Assembly: GCA_027314685.1 (NCBI GenBank)
Contig: DAHVAI010000373.1
Span: 1-7,138, forward strand
Length of the DNA stretch: 7,138 nt
Direction of reading: 5' to 3'
Origin: Nitrososphaerota archaeon
Lineage (GTDB): Archaea > Thermoproteota > Nitrososphaeria > Nitrososphaerales > CADDZS01
The first letter of the stretch is position 1; each line of letters starts with the position of its first letter. The notes beneath the pieces were generated by a model that was given only the letters and a program-made list of their open reading frames with translations, did not search any database and had not been told where the DNA came from. Made by a program: the position numbers and the translations under genes. Positions 5,704-7,138 of the stretch are shown one piece after another.

Positions 5704-7138
5704 TTAGTTTTCCCTAATTATTCTTTTTCTTTGTTGCCCCTGTCTCCTCCCGAAGCTAAAGAGCGCAAGGGCGAGAAGAGGAACGATAACTGCTAGCACA
5801 GTGCCGAAGGGAAACACGGGAGTAGGTACAATTGGTGTGGTGCTCAGCAGCCCCGATGGGTCTGTAATTTGGCCATTCTGAGTGCCATCCAAGTCACCGG
5901 GTAGTAAACCATCGGTGAGTGATAGACTGATAGTGTTCCCGCTGATTCCAGTTATCAAACTCGTAGCATCATATTCCGTTGCCCCGCTGTACTTTAGATA
6001 AATTGCACCCGAGGGCACGGCGGATGGGTAGGTTATTGACACCGTTATCGTCTCGCCTAACGTGAGACCGGTCACGGTGAAAGTCAAAAATCCAAACGGG
6101 GCGCTGCAGGAAGAAGCGCAGATCGTTGATGAAATGCCTCCAGATGGTCCCGGATCTGGGCTCGCCGAGATAGTGCCCGCGCTAGTTGTGACTATGATCA
6201 ATCCAGCATTATTTGACGCAAGCAGTGACGAGCATGCAGCACTGCTAGATGTCTGTCCGTTTGGAGGCGCGTTACCAACTACTCCGAGCGCCCCGCAATA
6301 GTTGATAATTGTACCATCGTTGGTCACTCCCGAGCCGCATGTTCCCGCTCCGCATCCGGGCCCTCCGGCGCAAATGTCACTCGGACCGCACGAGCCAACA
6401 ATCTCGCCCGGTAGTGTCGGGCCACCATAGTTCTTGATGACTCCTGAAGGATTGTTATCGATTATCTGATCATTGGTTATGGTGCCGCCGTTGTTAATAT
6501 TGCCATTGTTGGTGAAATCCGAGGCGAAAATGAGGAGGCTTCCGAAATTGTTAATCGTTCCCTGGCTCTCTATCGGAGTCCGAGTGCCGTCAGCTAGAAA
6601 CGAGTAGCAGGATTGAGCGTAACCATAAGGTCCAGCATATCCTCCCAGAATGACTGATCCACCGCTGTAAATATTGAAAATGCTACCTGGTAACGCATCG
6701 GTGGTCGCGCAAATTCCCAACTCACCGTAGACATTGAATGTACCATAGACATTGAGATATGAGGGCGGGGTTTCGATAAAATTGAGGACTACTCCTGAAG
6801 GAATCGTGAGAAGGCCGTGATAATCGAAGAGATATCCGTATGGTGCTGCGGTCGGGAAGTTACAGTAGCTCAGACCATACTGCACCGTCCAGGTTCCAAG
6901 GATATCATTCTCGCAGATGTATTGGTCTAAGACATTAGTCGAAGAAGAACCGAGGTTCAAATTTACCTCATTCCCGTAGTTGCAATTCACTATCGAAACG
7001 TACGACTCGCTTCCCGTGCAACTGAGACTAGCTGTAAAGAAAGTTGTTGAACCTGATGTTATTGTACTGTTGTAAGTATAGGGGACAGTCAAGCCGCTTG
7101 TCACCGTAACAACGTTGCTTGTACTCGTCGATGTGTAG
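5704..7138 (-). CDS. Large cell-surface protein with C-terminal membrane anchor, 5' end beyond window
   Basis: The frame stays open to base 7138 (Thr/Ser-rich, reading TSTSTSNVV), so the GTG at 7104 is not the start and the N-terminus, including any signal peptide, is missing. Residue numbers here count from that GTG. Residues about 95-230 carry short beta-strand repeats with Asn/Gly turns (NVYGTFNVYGELG, GTINNFGSL, NNGNINNGGTITN), suggesting a beta-solenoid. Residues 236-270 are Cys/Gly-rich (six Cys), probably disulfide-bonded. About 335-420 matches the 'choice-of-anchor U' pattern known mainly from bacterial surface proteins: FGFLTFTVTGLTLGETITV, then LTDGLLPGDLDGTQNGQITDPSG. A Pro-rich spacer (424-432) leads to a transmembrane helix (433-452) and a basic cytosolic tail, as in archaeal surface proteins. 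It is likely cell-wall- or S-layer-associated, perhaps an adhesin. The ligand is unknown. Confidence 0.88.
   Translation of the reverse strand, partial: YTSTSTSNVVTVTSGLTVPYTYNSTITSGSTTFFTASLSCTGSESYVSIVNCNYGNEVNLNLGSSSTNVLDQYICENDILGTWTVQYGLSYCNFPTAAPYGYLFDYHGLLTIPSGVVLNFIETPPSYLNVYGTFNVYGELGICATTDALPGSIFNIYSGGSVILGGYAGPYGYAQSCYSFLADGTRTPIESQGTINNFGSLLIFASDFTNNGNINNGGTITNDQIIDNNPSGVIKNYGGPTLPGEIVGSCGPSDICAGGPGCGAGTCGSGVTNDGTIINYCGALGVVGNAPPNGQTSSSAACSSLLASNNAGLIIVTTSAGTISASPDPGPSGGISSTICASSCSAPFGFLTFTVTGLTLGETITVSITYPSAVPSGAIYLKYSGATEYDATSLITGISGNTISLSLTDGLLPGDLDGTQNGQITDPSGLLSTTPIVPTPVFPFGTVLAVIVPLLALALFSFGRRQGQQRKRIIREN

Noticed and set aside
7102..7104. GTG at 7104 as the start of the surface protein
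   Set aside because: The frame continues upstream without a stop to the window edge and there is no signal peptide after this GTG, so it is an internal valine.

Overview
The window reads as archaeal accessory DNA, most likely from a mobile or conjugative element. It may come from the Nitrososphaerota or a nearby lineage, but that is an inference and not a firm assignment. Pointers to archaea are the C-terminal membrane anchor with a basic tail on a large surface protein, first-in-operon genes that lack a clear Shine-Dalgarno site while internal genes have strong GGAGG sites, AT-rich TATA-like boxes, and frequent AGA/AGG arginine codons. All six supportable genes lie on the minus strand, so transcription runs from high to low coordinates.

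Right part (7138 down to 2643). The 3' portion of a large secreted surface protein comes first. It has Asn/Gly-rich beta-strand repeats, a Cys-rich stretch, a domain resembling the 'choice-of-anchor U' type, and a C-terminal transmembrane anchor. Its start lies beyond the right edge. Next is a small three-helix membrane protein with a TTG start, then a 767-residue VirD4/TraG-like coupling ATPase. The ATPase has no membrane segment of its own. Its C-terminus carries a predicted winged helix and a PD-(D/E)XK-like nuclease fold. The membrane protein plus soluble ATPase look like a split coupling protein, and the surface protein could help cell contact.

Middle (1603-2642). About 1 kb has no convincing gene. 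It contains an exact 26-nt direct repeat 115 nt apart, a stem-loop followed by T-tracts on the plus strand, a cluster of GC-rich palindromes near the 3' end of the ATPase gene, and a 14-nt direct repeat just upstream of the next operon. This is the best place to look for an origin, an origin of transfer or an untranslated RNA.

Left part (1602 down to 1). Three tightly coupled genes form an operon: an 80-residue helical protein, a four-helix membrane protein (ATGA overlap) and a protein of at least 286 residues that starts with GTG one base after the preceding stop and runs off the left edge. The last protein contains a clear internal duplication and ends, within the window, in a CxxC. None of the three was recognised. 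The possible new biology is the ATPase-winged helix-nuclease fusion together with its membrane partner, the repeat-bearing noncoding region and the unknown three-gene operon.
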